This document shows, in pieces, positions 7,238 through 14,717 of a DNA stretch of 64,000 nucleotides. The notes under the pieces are model-generated. The model saw only the letters and a program-made list of their open reading frames with translations, was not told the DNA's origin and searched no databases. How positions within the stretch are numbered: the first letter of the stretch is position 1; each line of letters begins with the position of its first letter. The position numbers were made by a program, and so were the translations under genes. Origin of the DNA: Aquabacterium sp. OR-4 (GTDB lineage: Bacteria; Pseudomonadota; Gammaproteobacteria; Burkholderiales; Burkholderiaceae_C); assembly GCF_025290835.2 (NCBI RefSeq), contig NZ_JAOCQD020000001.1, positions 1,798,001 through 1,862,000 of the forward strand. Direction: 5' to 3'.

Positions 7238-8131
7238 ATGTCGAGCGCTGCCCTGCCCCGCCCCACGCCCTTGTTCACGCCACTGGTGCTGGCCTGCCTG
7301 GCGGCCACCTGGCTGGTCTGGGGCTCGACCTACCTGGCCATCAAGGTGGCGCTCACCGGCCTGCCGCCGTTCTGGCAGATGGGCAGCCGCTTTCTGGTGG
7401 CCGGCGCGCTGCTGATGGCCTGGGTGCGCTGGCGCGGCACGCCCTGGCCCACGCGGCGCGAGTGGGCGCATGCCGCCATCGTGGGCACGCTGATGCTGGG
7501 CGCCGGCATGGGCGGCACGGCGGTGGCCGAGCAAAGCGTGGCCTCGGGCCTGGTGGTGGCCTACATCGCGGTGTCGCCGCTGATGGCGGCGCTGCTCAAC
7601 CTCGGTTTCGGTGTGCGGCCGCGCGCGGCCGAATGGGCCGGCATCGGCCTGGGCCTGGCCGGTGTGCTGCTGCTGGTGCAGGGGGCGGGCTTTGCGGCCT
7701 CGCCGGCCGGCCTGGCCGCCCAGACCATCGCCTGCGCCGGCTGGGTGCTGGGCAGCGTGCTCAGCCAGCGCAAGCTGCCGCTGGCCCCCGGCGCCGCCGG
7801 CTTTGCCAGCGAGATGCTGTGCGGCGGCCTGGTGCTGATGCTGATCTCGCTGGGCGTGGGCGAGCAGGTGCAACTGGGCCAGGTGTCGGCGGCGGCCTGG
7901 GGCGCCTGGCTGTACCTGGTGGTGGCCGGCTCGCTGCTGGCCTTCAATGCCTACATGCTGCTGCTGGCGCGCGTGCCCACCGGCCTGGCCACCAGCTATG
8001 CCTTCGTCAACCCGATCATTGCGCTGCTGCTGGGCGTGGGCCTGGCCGGCGAGCAGGTCAGCGGCGCCGAATGGGCCGCGGCGGGGGTGATACTGGGCGG
8101 CGTGGCCATGCTGCTGTGGGCGCGGCGCTGA
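7238..8131 (+). CDS. EamA/DMT-family permease
   Basis: A 297-aa inner-membrane transporter with about ten hydrophobic helices in two EamA repeats. The first repeat has the family pattern LVWGSTYLAIKVAL and FRFLVAG-like SRFLVAGALL; the second ends in a conserved ATSYAFVNPIIALLLGVGLAGE. Close in look to YedA/RhtA-type metabolite exporters. It is divergent from the Lrp-type regulator, a common pairing for amino-acid efflux. The substrate cannot be read from sequence. Confidence 0.88.
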   Translation: MSSAALPRPTPLFTPLVLACLAATWLVWGSTYLAIKVALTGLPPFWQMGSRFLVAGALLMAWVRWRGTPWPTRREWAHAAIVGTLMLGAGMGGTAVAEQSVASGLVVAYIAVSPLMAALLNLGFGVRPRAAEWAGIGLGLAGVLLLVQGAGFAASPAGLAAQTIACAGWVLGSVLSQRKLPLAPGAAGFASEMLCGGLVLMLISLGVGEQVQLGQVSAAAWGAWLYLVVAGSLLAFNAYMLLLARVPTGLATSYAFVNPIIALLLGVGLAGEQVSGAEWAAAGVILGGVAMLLWARR

Positions 8132-8371
8132 CCGGCCAGGCGCCACAGGGCCTGGCGCCGCGCACGGCGTGACGGGCGGCGCAACGGCCGTCTTGATGGC
8201 CGTTGTGGCGCCCGGTGTGAACCTGTGGCGCGCCAGACGCTCCAAGCGGGCTGCTGCCAGCGCCGGCATCGACCGGCCATCGCCCCAACCGCCAGGATCC
8301 GACGCTGTGGCGTCTGCCCCCGGCGGCCTCGAGACCCCTTTTGGCGGTCGGCCCCGCCGGCCCGTTCTACC

Positions 8372-8800
8372 ATGTGGATTGCCCTGAACTGGACCCTCAC
8401 CACCCTGGCCATCGCCTGCTGGTCGGCCCTGTGCCTGGCACTGCAGGCGGTGGCCCGCCTGCTGGGCAGCGCCAGCGGCCGGCCCAGCGACTGGCTGCAG
8501 GCGCTCGAGCGCTGGCAGTTCCCGGCCTGGCTGGCCGACTGGCTGCCGATGGCCGCGATCACCGCGCTCAAGAGCTGGCTCACCGACTGGCTGTCGGGCA
8601 TCGGCCCCTGGCTCGACATCGCCGCCGCGGCCTGGCCGGCGCTGCTGAGCGACTGGCTGGCGCCGCTGCTGTGGCTGCTGTGGGGCGTGGGCACGGTCAG
8701 CCTGCTCGGCCTGGGCCTGGTGGGCCATGTGCTGGTGCGGGCGCTGGGCGCCCCGCGCGGGCCCGCGGCAACCGTGCAGGCCCGGTCGCAGGGCGCCTGA
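8372..8800 (+). CDS. Hypothetical membrane protein
   Basis: A 142-aa protein with a first helix (LTTLAIACWSALCLALQAVARLL), a Trp-rich middle (several SDWL/ADWL segments) and a second helix near the C-terminus (LLWLLWGVGTVSLLGLGLVG). I recognise no domain. The start ATG 8372 is chosen because the upstream part of the frame is Arg-rich and shadow-like. It stands alone between the EamA gene and the metallohydrolase gene, on the same strand as both. Confidence 0.6.
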   Translation: MWIALNWTLTTLAIACWSALCLALQAVARLLGSASGRPSDWLQALERWQFPAWLADWLPMAAITALKSWLTDWLSGIGPWLDIAAAAWPALLSDWLAPLLWLLWGVGTVSLLGLGLVGHVLVRALGAPRGPAATVQARSQGA

Positions 8801-8937
8801 TCGCGGCCACCCGCAGCGGCGTGCCCGAGGCCGCGCAGACGCGCTGATTGCGCTGCATCAAGCCCAGGCCATCCAGGCCCTGCCGGGCCCCCGAACCGGG
8901 GCGCAAAAGGTGTGCACAAGTGCATACTCGCCGGCCC

Positions 8938-9705
8938 ATGCCGACCACGCTCTACGACCACGACGGGCACCAGTGCCTGATGTTCACCGACCTGTGCGAC
9001 CGCGGCGGTGAGGCGGTGCAGGCCAACCAGTTTCTGGTGATCGACGGCGACACCGGCGCCATCATCGACCCGGGTGGCAACCTGGCCTACAACGACCTGT
9101 ACCTGGGCATGACGCGGCACTTTCAGCCGCAGGCCCTGTCGGCCATCATCGCCTCGCACGCCGACCCCGACATCATCGCCTCGCTCGACCGCTGGACCAC
9201 CGCCACCCAGGCGCCGATCTACATCTCCACCGTGTGGGAGCGCTTCGTGCCCCACTTCTGCAAGCCCGGCAAGACGCTCGACCGCATCATCGGCATCCCC
9301 GACCCGGGCATGCGCATCCGCATCGGCCGCAGCGATCTGCTGGCGCTGCCGGCGCATTTTCTGCACGCCGAGGGCAACTTCCAGTTCTGGGACCCGGTGT
9401 CGAAGATTCTGTTCTCGGGCGACCTGGGCGTGTCGATGCTGCCCGGCAAGCTGGCCGGCCAGCCGGTCACCAGCCTGGCCAAGGTCTACCCCTCGATGGA
9501 GCGCTTTCACCAGCGCTACATGGTCAGCAACAAGGTGTTGCGGCTGTGGGCCGACATGGTGTCCACCCTGCCCATCGAGATGATCGTGCCGCAGCATGGC
9601 GCCCCGCTGGCCGGCGCCGCCGTGGGCGAGTTCATCGCCTGGGTGCGCGACTTGCCCTGCGGCATCGACCTGATGGGCCCGGCGAACTACCGCGTTCCGG
9701 CCTGA
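8938..9705 (+). CDS. MBL-fold di-iron (ODP/flavodiiron-type) metalloprotein
   Basis: A 255-aa metallo-beta-lactamase-fold protein resembling the oxygen-binding di-iron domain of flavodiiron proteins, without flavodoxin. Visible motifs are FLVIDGDTGAIIDPGGN, SHADPDIIASLDRW in place of the usual HxHxDH, LPAHFLHAEGNFQFWDP, ILFSGDLG and a C-terminal IVPQHGAPL. The first metal motif is SHADPD, the reduced form typical of flavodiiron-type rather than beta-lactamase-type sites. A redox or NO/O2-related role is plausible but not shown. It stands alone. Confidence 0.78.
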   Translation: MPTTLYDHDGHQCLMFTDLCDRGGEAVQANQFLVIDGDTGAIIDPGGNLAYNDLYLGMTRHFQPQALSAIIASHADPDIIASLDRWTTATQAPIYISTVWERFVPHFCKPGKTLDRIIGIPDPGMRIRIGRSDLLALPAHFLHAEGNFQFWDPVSKILFSGDLGVSMLPGKLAGQPVTSLAKVYPSMERFHQRYMVSNKVLRLWADMVSTLPIEMIVPQHGAPLAGAAVGEFIAWVRDLPCGIDLMGPANYRVPA

Positions 9706-9713
9706 AAGATGCC

Positions 9714-9788
9714 GGGGCACCCGGCGCCGCGAGTACGCGGCACCACCCGCCGGGCGGGTTGGCGGCCCGCTGGGGCACCCGGCGCCGC
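9714..9788. repeat. 17-bp direct repeat before the permease gene
   Basis: GGGGCACCCGGCGCCGC occurs at 9714-9730 and 9772-9788, 58 bases apart, with further palindromic GC sequence between. It fills the gap between the metalloprotein stop and the permease start. Confidence 0.7.
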
Positions 9789-9806
9789 CCGTAACATGCA
9801 CGGGCG

Positions 9807-12410
9807 ATGTGGCGCCACCTGTTTGCCCTGATCCGCGCCGAGTGGCGCCACCACCCCTGGCGCCATGCCGTGGCGCTGCTGGCGGTGGCGCTGGGCGTGG
9901 CGCTGGCCAGTTCGGTGCAGCTGATCAACGCCTCGGCGCTGGCCGAGTTCTCGCAGGCGGTGCGCGCCGCCAACGGTCAGCCCGATGCGGTGCTGGCCGC
10001 GCGCACTCGCGAGGGCTTTGACGACGCGCTCTACGCCCGCCTGGCGCTCGACGAATCGGTGGCCCTGGCCAGCCCGGTGCTCGAACTCGATGCCGCGACG
10101 CGGCGCACGCCCGATGCCGCGCCGATCACGCTCAGGCTGCTGGGGCTTGATCCGGTGAAGGCGGTCAGCATCGCGCCGGCGCTGCTGCCCCGACCGGCCG
10201 AAACCAGCGCCGACGGGTCGAAAAGCGCCCGTGCCGCAGCGCCGGGCGAGGCCCCCGGCAACGACAACGCCGACGAACCCGCCCAGGCGCGCGCCCTGAC
10301 CCCCGCCGCCGATGCGCTGTACCTCAACCCCGCCGCCGCGCAGGCGCTGGGCGTGTCCCCGGGCGCCACGCTGTGGCTGGCCACGGCCCAGGGCTGGCAG
10401 CCCTTTCGCTTTGCCGGGCGGGTGACGGCCGGCGGCGCGGCGCTGGCGGTGCTGGACATCGCCGCCGCGCAATCGCGCTTCGGCCGTGCCGGCCGGCTCA
10501 GCCGCATCGATGTGCGCCTGGTGGCCGGCGTGGCGCCCGGGCCCTGGCAGCAGGCCGTGGCGGCGGCGCAGGCCTTGCCGGCCGGTGTCACCTGGGCCCA
10601 GGCCGACGACGCGGTGCAACGTGTCTCGAACCTCTCGCGCGCCTACCGCGTGAACCTGGGCGTGCTGGCGCTGGTGGCGCTGCTGGTGGGCGGCTTTCTG
10701 GTGTATTCGGTGGTGTCCTTGTCGGTGGCCCAGCGCACACCGCAGTTTGCGCTGCTGGGCGTGCTGGGCCTGGCCGCGCGCGACCGGCGCGCGCTGGTGC
10801 TGGCCGAAAGCGCCGCCATCGGCCTGGCCGGCAGCCTGCTGGGCCTGGCCGCCGGCATCGGCCTGGCGGCGCTGGCGCTGCGCCTGCTGGGCGGCGATCT
10901 GGGCGGTGGCTACTTTCCAGGCGTCACGCCGGCCCTGGCCTGGCCGGTGCCCGAGCTGTGCGCCTGCTTCACGCTGGGCATCGCCGCGGCCCTGGCCGGG
11001 GCCTGGTGGCCGGCACGCCAGGCCGAGGCGTTGGCGCCGGCCGTGGCGCTCAAGGGCCTGGGGGCCGGCGCGCCGCGCCCGGCGCGCGCCGCGCCGGCGC
11101 TGCTGCTGCTAGGCCTGGGCGGCGCACTGGCGCTGGCGCCACCGGTCGGCGGCCTGCCGCTGGCCGCCTACGCCGCGGTGGCGGCGCTGCTGGCCGGCGG
11201 CGTGGTGGCCGTGCCGTGGGTGGTGCAGCAATTGCTGGCCCGGCCGCCGCGCTGGCTGACCGGCCAGGGCGCGGTGCCCTTGCTGGCCTGGCGCCGCGCG
11301 CACTTTGCGCGCCAGACGGCCGGCGCCACCGTGGCCGGCGTGGTGGCCAGCCTGGCGCTGTCGGTGGCCATCACGGTGATGGTGGCCAGCTTTCGCGACG
11401 CGGTGACCGATTGGCTCGACAGCGTGCTGCCGGCCGATCTGTACCTGCGCGCCCAGGCCGGTGGCGAACGCGCGGTGCTGCCGCCCGCCCTGGTGGCCGC
11501 CGCGGCGCGCGTGCCGGGCGTGCTGCGCGTGCAGGCCGGCCGCCAGGTGCCGCTGCTGATCTCGCCCGCCCAGCCTGCGGTGGCGCTGGTGGCGCGCCCG
11601 CTGGGCGACGACCCGGCACGCGCCCTGCCGCTGGTGGGCCAGAGCGTGCCGGCCGCGCCCGGCGCGCTGGCGGTGTGGGTCAGCGAGCCGGCGGCCGCGC
11701 TACACGGCTGGCAGCCGGGCCAGCGCATCGTGCTGCCGCTGGCCGCCGGGCCGGCCACAGTGCAGGTGCGGGGCATCTGGCGCGACTACGCGCGCCAGTT
11801 CGGCGCCATTGCCATCGACCTGGCCGACTACCAGCGCCTGAGCGGCGACCGCGCCATCGGCGATCTGGCACTGTGGCTGGCCCCTGGCACCGCACCGGCC
11901 ACGGTGCAGGCCGCACTGCAGGCCGCCGCCGGGCCCGAGCTGCCATTGGAGATGATCGGCACGCAGGAGCTGCGGCGCGTGTCGCTGGCCATCTTCGACC
12001 GCAGCTTCGCGGTCACCGTGTACCTGCAGGCCGCGGCCATCGGCGTGGGCCTGATCGGCGTGGCGGCCAGCCTGTCGGCGCAAGTGCTGGCGCGGCGCAA
12101 GGAGTTCGGCCTGCTCACCCACCTGGGGCTCACCCGGCGCCAGATGCTGGCCCTGGTGGCTGCTGAAACCGGCGCCTGGCTGCTGGCCGGCGTGGTGGTG
12201 GGTCTGGTGCTGGGCCTGGCCATGGCCGCGGTGCTGGTGCACGTGGTCAACCCGCAGAGCTTTCACTGGACCATGCCGCTGCAGGTGCCCGCCGCACGCC
12301 TGGCCGCGCTGGCCACCGCGGTGCTGGCCGCCGGCGGCCTGACCGCCTTGCTGGCCGCACGCCGCGCCGCCGGCCGCGATGCAGTGCTGGCCGTCAAGGA
12401 GGACTGGTGA
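9807..12410 (+). CDS. FtsX/MacB-type ABC transporter permease
   Basis: An 867-aa permease with two FtsX domains: an N-terminal helix, a large periplasmic domain, three helices ending near residue 400 (VLALVALLVGGFLVYSVVSLSVAQRTPQFALLG region), a second periplasmic part, and a final set of helices (LLAGVVVGLVLGLAMAAVLVHVV). This is the architecture of large two-cassette permeases that move lipoproteins or hydrophobic compounds. It is normally partnered by a LolD-type ATPase gene immediately upstream, but none is present here. The stop shares one base with the ATG of the next gene (TGATG), so the two are coupled. Confidence 0.85.
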   Translation: MWRHLFALIRAEWRHHPWRHAVALLAVALGVALASSVQLINASALAEFSQAVRAANGQPDAVLAARTREGFDDALYARLALDESVALASPVLELDAATRRTPDAAPITLRLLGLDPVKAVSIAPALLPRPAETSADGSKSARAAAPGEAPGNDNADEPAQARALTPAADALYLNPAAAQALGVSPGATLWLATAQGWQPFRFAGRVTAGGAALAVLDIAAAQSRFGRAGRLSRIDVRLVAGVAPGPWQQAVAAAQALPAGVTWAQADDAVQRVSNLSRAYRVNLGVLALVALLVGGFLVYSVVSLSVAQRTPQFALLGVLGLAARDRRALVLAESAAIGLAGSLLGLAAGIGLAALALRLLGGDLGGGYFPGVTPALAWPVPELCACFTLGIAAALAGAWWPARQAEALAPAVALKGLGAGAPRPARAAPALLLLGLGGALALAPPVGGLPLAAYAAVAALLAGGVVAVPWVVQQLLARPPRWLTGQGAVPLLAWRRAHFARQTAGATVAGVVASLALSVAITVMVASFRDAVTDWLDSVLPADLYLRAQAGGERAVLPPALVAAAARVPGVLRVQAGRQVPLLISPAQPAVALVARPLGDDPARALPLVGQSVPAAPGALAVWVSEPAAALHGWQPGQRIVLPLAAGPATVQVRGIWRDYARQFGAIAIDLADYQRLSGDRAIGDLALWLAPGTAPATVQAALQAAAGPELPLEMIGTQELRRVSLAIFDRSFAVTVYLQAAAIGVGLIGVAASLSAQVLARRKEFGLLTHLGLTRRQMLALVAAETGAWLLAGVVVGLVLGLAMAAVLVHVVNPQSFHWTMPLQVPAARLAALATAVLAAGGLTALLAARRAAGRDAVLAVKEDW

Positions 12411-13570
12411 TGCACCCATCGCGGCGGCGCTGGCTGGGCCTGGGCGCCTGGGCGGGCCTGGGTGGCCTGGGGGCCGTGGCCCCGAGGCCGGCCACGGCCG
12501 GACCCGACGGCCCCGATGACGACCGCATCCAGCCCGGCCGCCCGCTGCGCTTTGCGCGCGACCACGGCGCCCACCCCGGGGCGCGCACCGAGTGGTGGTA
12601 CGCCACCGGCTGGCTGGGCCCGGCGGCCGCGCCGCGGCTGGGTTTCCAGCTCACCTTCTTTCGCAGCCGGCCGGCCGCGGCCGACGCGGCATCGGCCGGG
12701 CTGCAGGGCCGCTTCGCGCCGCGGCAGTGGCTGTTTGCCCATGCGGCGATCACCGATCTGGCCGCCGGCCGCCACCGCCATGCCCAGCGCCTGAGCCGCT
12801 GGTCGGGCGACGAGGCGCTGCCCGAGGCCCATGCCCGGCGCGCCGACACCGCGCTGGTGCTGGGCCCCTGGCGCCTGCAGCGTCAGCCCCTGCCCGACGG
12901 TGGCAGCCACTACCTGGCGCGCCTGGCCGCGCCCGAGGCCGGCTTCACGCTGGCGCTGCAGCTGCGCAGCACCCAACCGCTGCTGCTGCAGGGCGACGCC
13001 GGCTTCTCGCGCAAGGGCCCGCTGCCCAGCCAGGCCAGCCACTACTACAGCCAGCCGCAGCTGGCGGTGCAGGCCGAGCTGCAGCTGGATGGCCAGCGCC
13101 TGGCACTGCCCGGCACCGGCTGGCTCGACCACGAGTGGAGCGACGAGCTGCTGGCCCCCGGCGCCACCGGCTGGGACTGGATCGGCATCAACCTGCTCGA
13201 CGGCGGCGCGCTCACGGCCTTTCAGCTGCGCGACTCGGCGCAGCGCGCGCTGTGGGCCGGCGGCAGCCACCGTGCGGCCGGTGGCGGGCCGGTGCGCAGC
13301 TTTGCGCCCCAAGAGCTGCGCTTCGAGCCGCTGCAGGAGTGGACCAGCCCGCAGACCGGTGCGCGCTACCCGGTGCGCTGGCGCGTGCACACGCCGCTGG
13401 GCACGCACGAGCTGCGCGCACTGCTCGACGCGCAGGAGCTCGACAGCCGCGGCAGCACCGGCGCCATCTACTGGGAAGGCCTGGCCGAGCTGCTGGACCA
13501 GCGCCAGCGCCGCGTGGGCCTGGGCTATCTGGAGATGACCGGGCGCAGCGCGCCGCTGAAGCTGGGCTGA
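12410..13570 (+). CDS. Secreted AttH/CrtC-like lipocalin-domain protein
   Basis: A protein of about 386 aa. The N-terminal export signal (RRRWLGLGAWAGLGGLGAVA, Tat-like RR) is followed by the AttH/carotenoid 1,2-hydratase-type fold: HPGARTEWWYATGWLG near residues 49-64, LGFQLTFFRSRP, HYYSQPQL, TGWLDHEWSDELL and GWDWIGINLLDGGALTAFQLR. Proteins of this family occur beside FtsX-type permeases and are thought to bind lipid or isoprenoid cargo in the periplasm. There are no carotenoid genes nearby, so hydratase activity is not implied. Coupled to the permease gene by TGATG. Confidence 0.83.
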   Translation: MHPSRRRWLGLGAWAGLGGLGAVAPRPATAGPDGPDDDRIQPGRPLRFARDHGAHPGARTEWWYATGWLGPAAAPRLGFQLTFFRSRPAAADAASAGLQGRFAPRQWLFAHAAITDLAAGRHRHAQRLSRWSGDEALPEAHARRADTALVLGPWRLQRQPLPDGGSHYLARLAAPEAGFTLALQLRSTQPLLLQGDAGFSRKGPLPSQASHYYSQPQLAVQAELQLDGQRLALPGTGWLDHEWSDELLAPGATGWDWIGINLLDGGALTAFQLRDSAQRALWAGGSHRAAGGGPVRSFAPQELRFEPLQEWTSPQTGARYPVRWRVHTPLGTHELRALLDAQELDSRGSTGAIYWEGLAELLDQRQRRVGLGYLEMTGRSAPLKLG

Positions 13571-13572
13571 AG

Positions 13573-13588
13573 CCGGGCCGCAGCCCGG
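13573..13588. terminator. GC hairpin between convergent genes
   Basis: CCGGGC-CGCA-GCCCGG forms a 6-bp stem just after the AttH-like gene stop and before the stop of the convergent GGDEF gene. No T-run follows, so a terminator role is tentative. Confidence 0.35.
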
Positions 13589-13595
13589 TGGCCGC

Positions 13596-14513
13596 TCAGC
13601 CCGGGCTGGCCGGGCGTTGCGCGCCCAGCGGCTGGCCGTTGGCGGCACCGCGCCGCGGCGGGATGGGCGCCGCACGCACGCAGTTGCGGCCGGCGCTCTT
13701 GGCCTCGCGCAGCGCATTGCCGGCTTCGGCAATCACCTCGTCCAGCGAGGCATGGTTGGCGCCGATGCCGGCCACGCCCACGCTCACCGAGGCTTTCACG
13801 GTGCGGGTGTTCCAGCTCAGGCGGAAGGCCAGCACCCGCTCGCGGATGCGCTCGGCCACATCGAGCGCGCCGATGGGGTCGGTGTGCGGCAGGTAGACCA
13901 CCAGCACGCCACCGCCAAACCGCGCCAGCAGGTCGTACTGGCGCAGCGTGACCGTGACCTGGCGGGTGATCTCGACCAGCACCGCGTCGCCGCAGGCCTG
14001 GCCGTATTGCTCGTTGATGGCCTTGAAGTGGTCAACATCGACCATCAGCAGCGCCGCGTCCTCGTTCAGCCGGCGCAGACGCGACCATTCACGGTCGGCC
14101 GCCGCCACGAAGTGCTGCTGCGTGTAGGCCCCGGTGAGCGCATCGCGCACCGGGCGCTGCGCAGCGGAACCGCCGGTGGGCGGCTCGGCGTGCAAAGGCA
14201 GCACCTTGGCGCTTTCGGTGGCCGGGCTGGCCGCCACCGCCTGGCGCGCCATGCGCGGCAGGCGTGGCATGGCCGGCAGGCTGGGCACCCGGGCCCACAA
14301 GGCCAGCGGCACGGTCACGGCCGTCACCGCGGCACCCACCAGGGCGCCCAGCAGGGCCGGCCCGGCGCCGGTGGCCTGCTGCAGGCTGTGCGCCAGGCCG
14401 TAGCCCAGCAATCCACCCGCGCCGACGGCCGCCGCCACCACCCCGGCATGGCGCAGCAGGCGGCCGGAATCGGTGCCCGCGGAAGGCGTGTTGACACTGG
14501 ATTCGGAGGACAT
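13596..14513 (-). CDS. GGDEF-fold protein with degenerate active site
   Basis: About 305 aa. Two predicted helices in residues 20-75 (VVAAAVGAGGLLGYGLAHSL; LLGALVGAAVTAVTVPLAL) are followed by a GGDEF domain starting DALTGAYTQQHF (about 124-135). The metal motif DVDHFKAINEQYG is intact, but the signature GG(D/E)EF reads FGGGVL at about 199-204, so diguanylate cyclase activity is unlikely. It may have become a GTP-binding or structural module. The start ATG 14513 is uncertain; 14552 is also in frame. Confidence 0.8.
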   Translation of the reverse strand: MSSESSVNTPSAGTDSGRLLRHAGVVAAAVGAGGLLGYGLAHSLQQATGAGPALLGALVGAAVTAVTVPLALWARVPSLPAMPRLPRMARQAVAASPATESAKVLPLHAEPPTGGSAAQRPVRDALTGAYTQQHFVAAADREWSRLRRLNEDAALLMVDVDHFKAINEQYGQACGDAVLVEITRQVTVTLRQYDLLARFGGGVLVVYLPHTDPIGALDVAERIRERVLAFRLSWNTRTVKASVSVGVAGIGANHASLDEVIAEAGNALREAKSAGRNCVRAAPIPPRRGAANGQPLGAQRPASPG

Positions 14514-14717
14514 GTTGCGCTGCAGTATGAGGTGCATCTGATTCCAGCACAAAAACCCGCCGGGGTGCTTGGAGATCTCCCCGGTGATCGCCCGCCAAAC
14601 GTGAGATTTGGCGTTGCGCCCATGCCGCCTGCCGGCCGCAGAGCGGCTTGCTTGACATCAATCCGCAGCGCATCGGCGGGCGCCACACTGCTGTCACAAA
14701 ACCACAGGAGACAAGCC

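Noticed and set aside
12410..13570. Carotenoid 1,2-hydratase (crtC)
   Set aside because: The fold is shared, but there are no carotenoid genes around and the permease coupling points to the AttH-type role.
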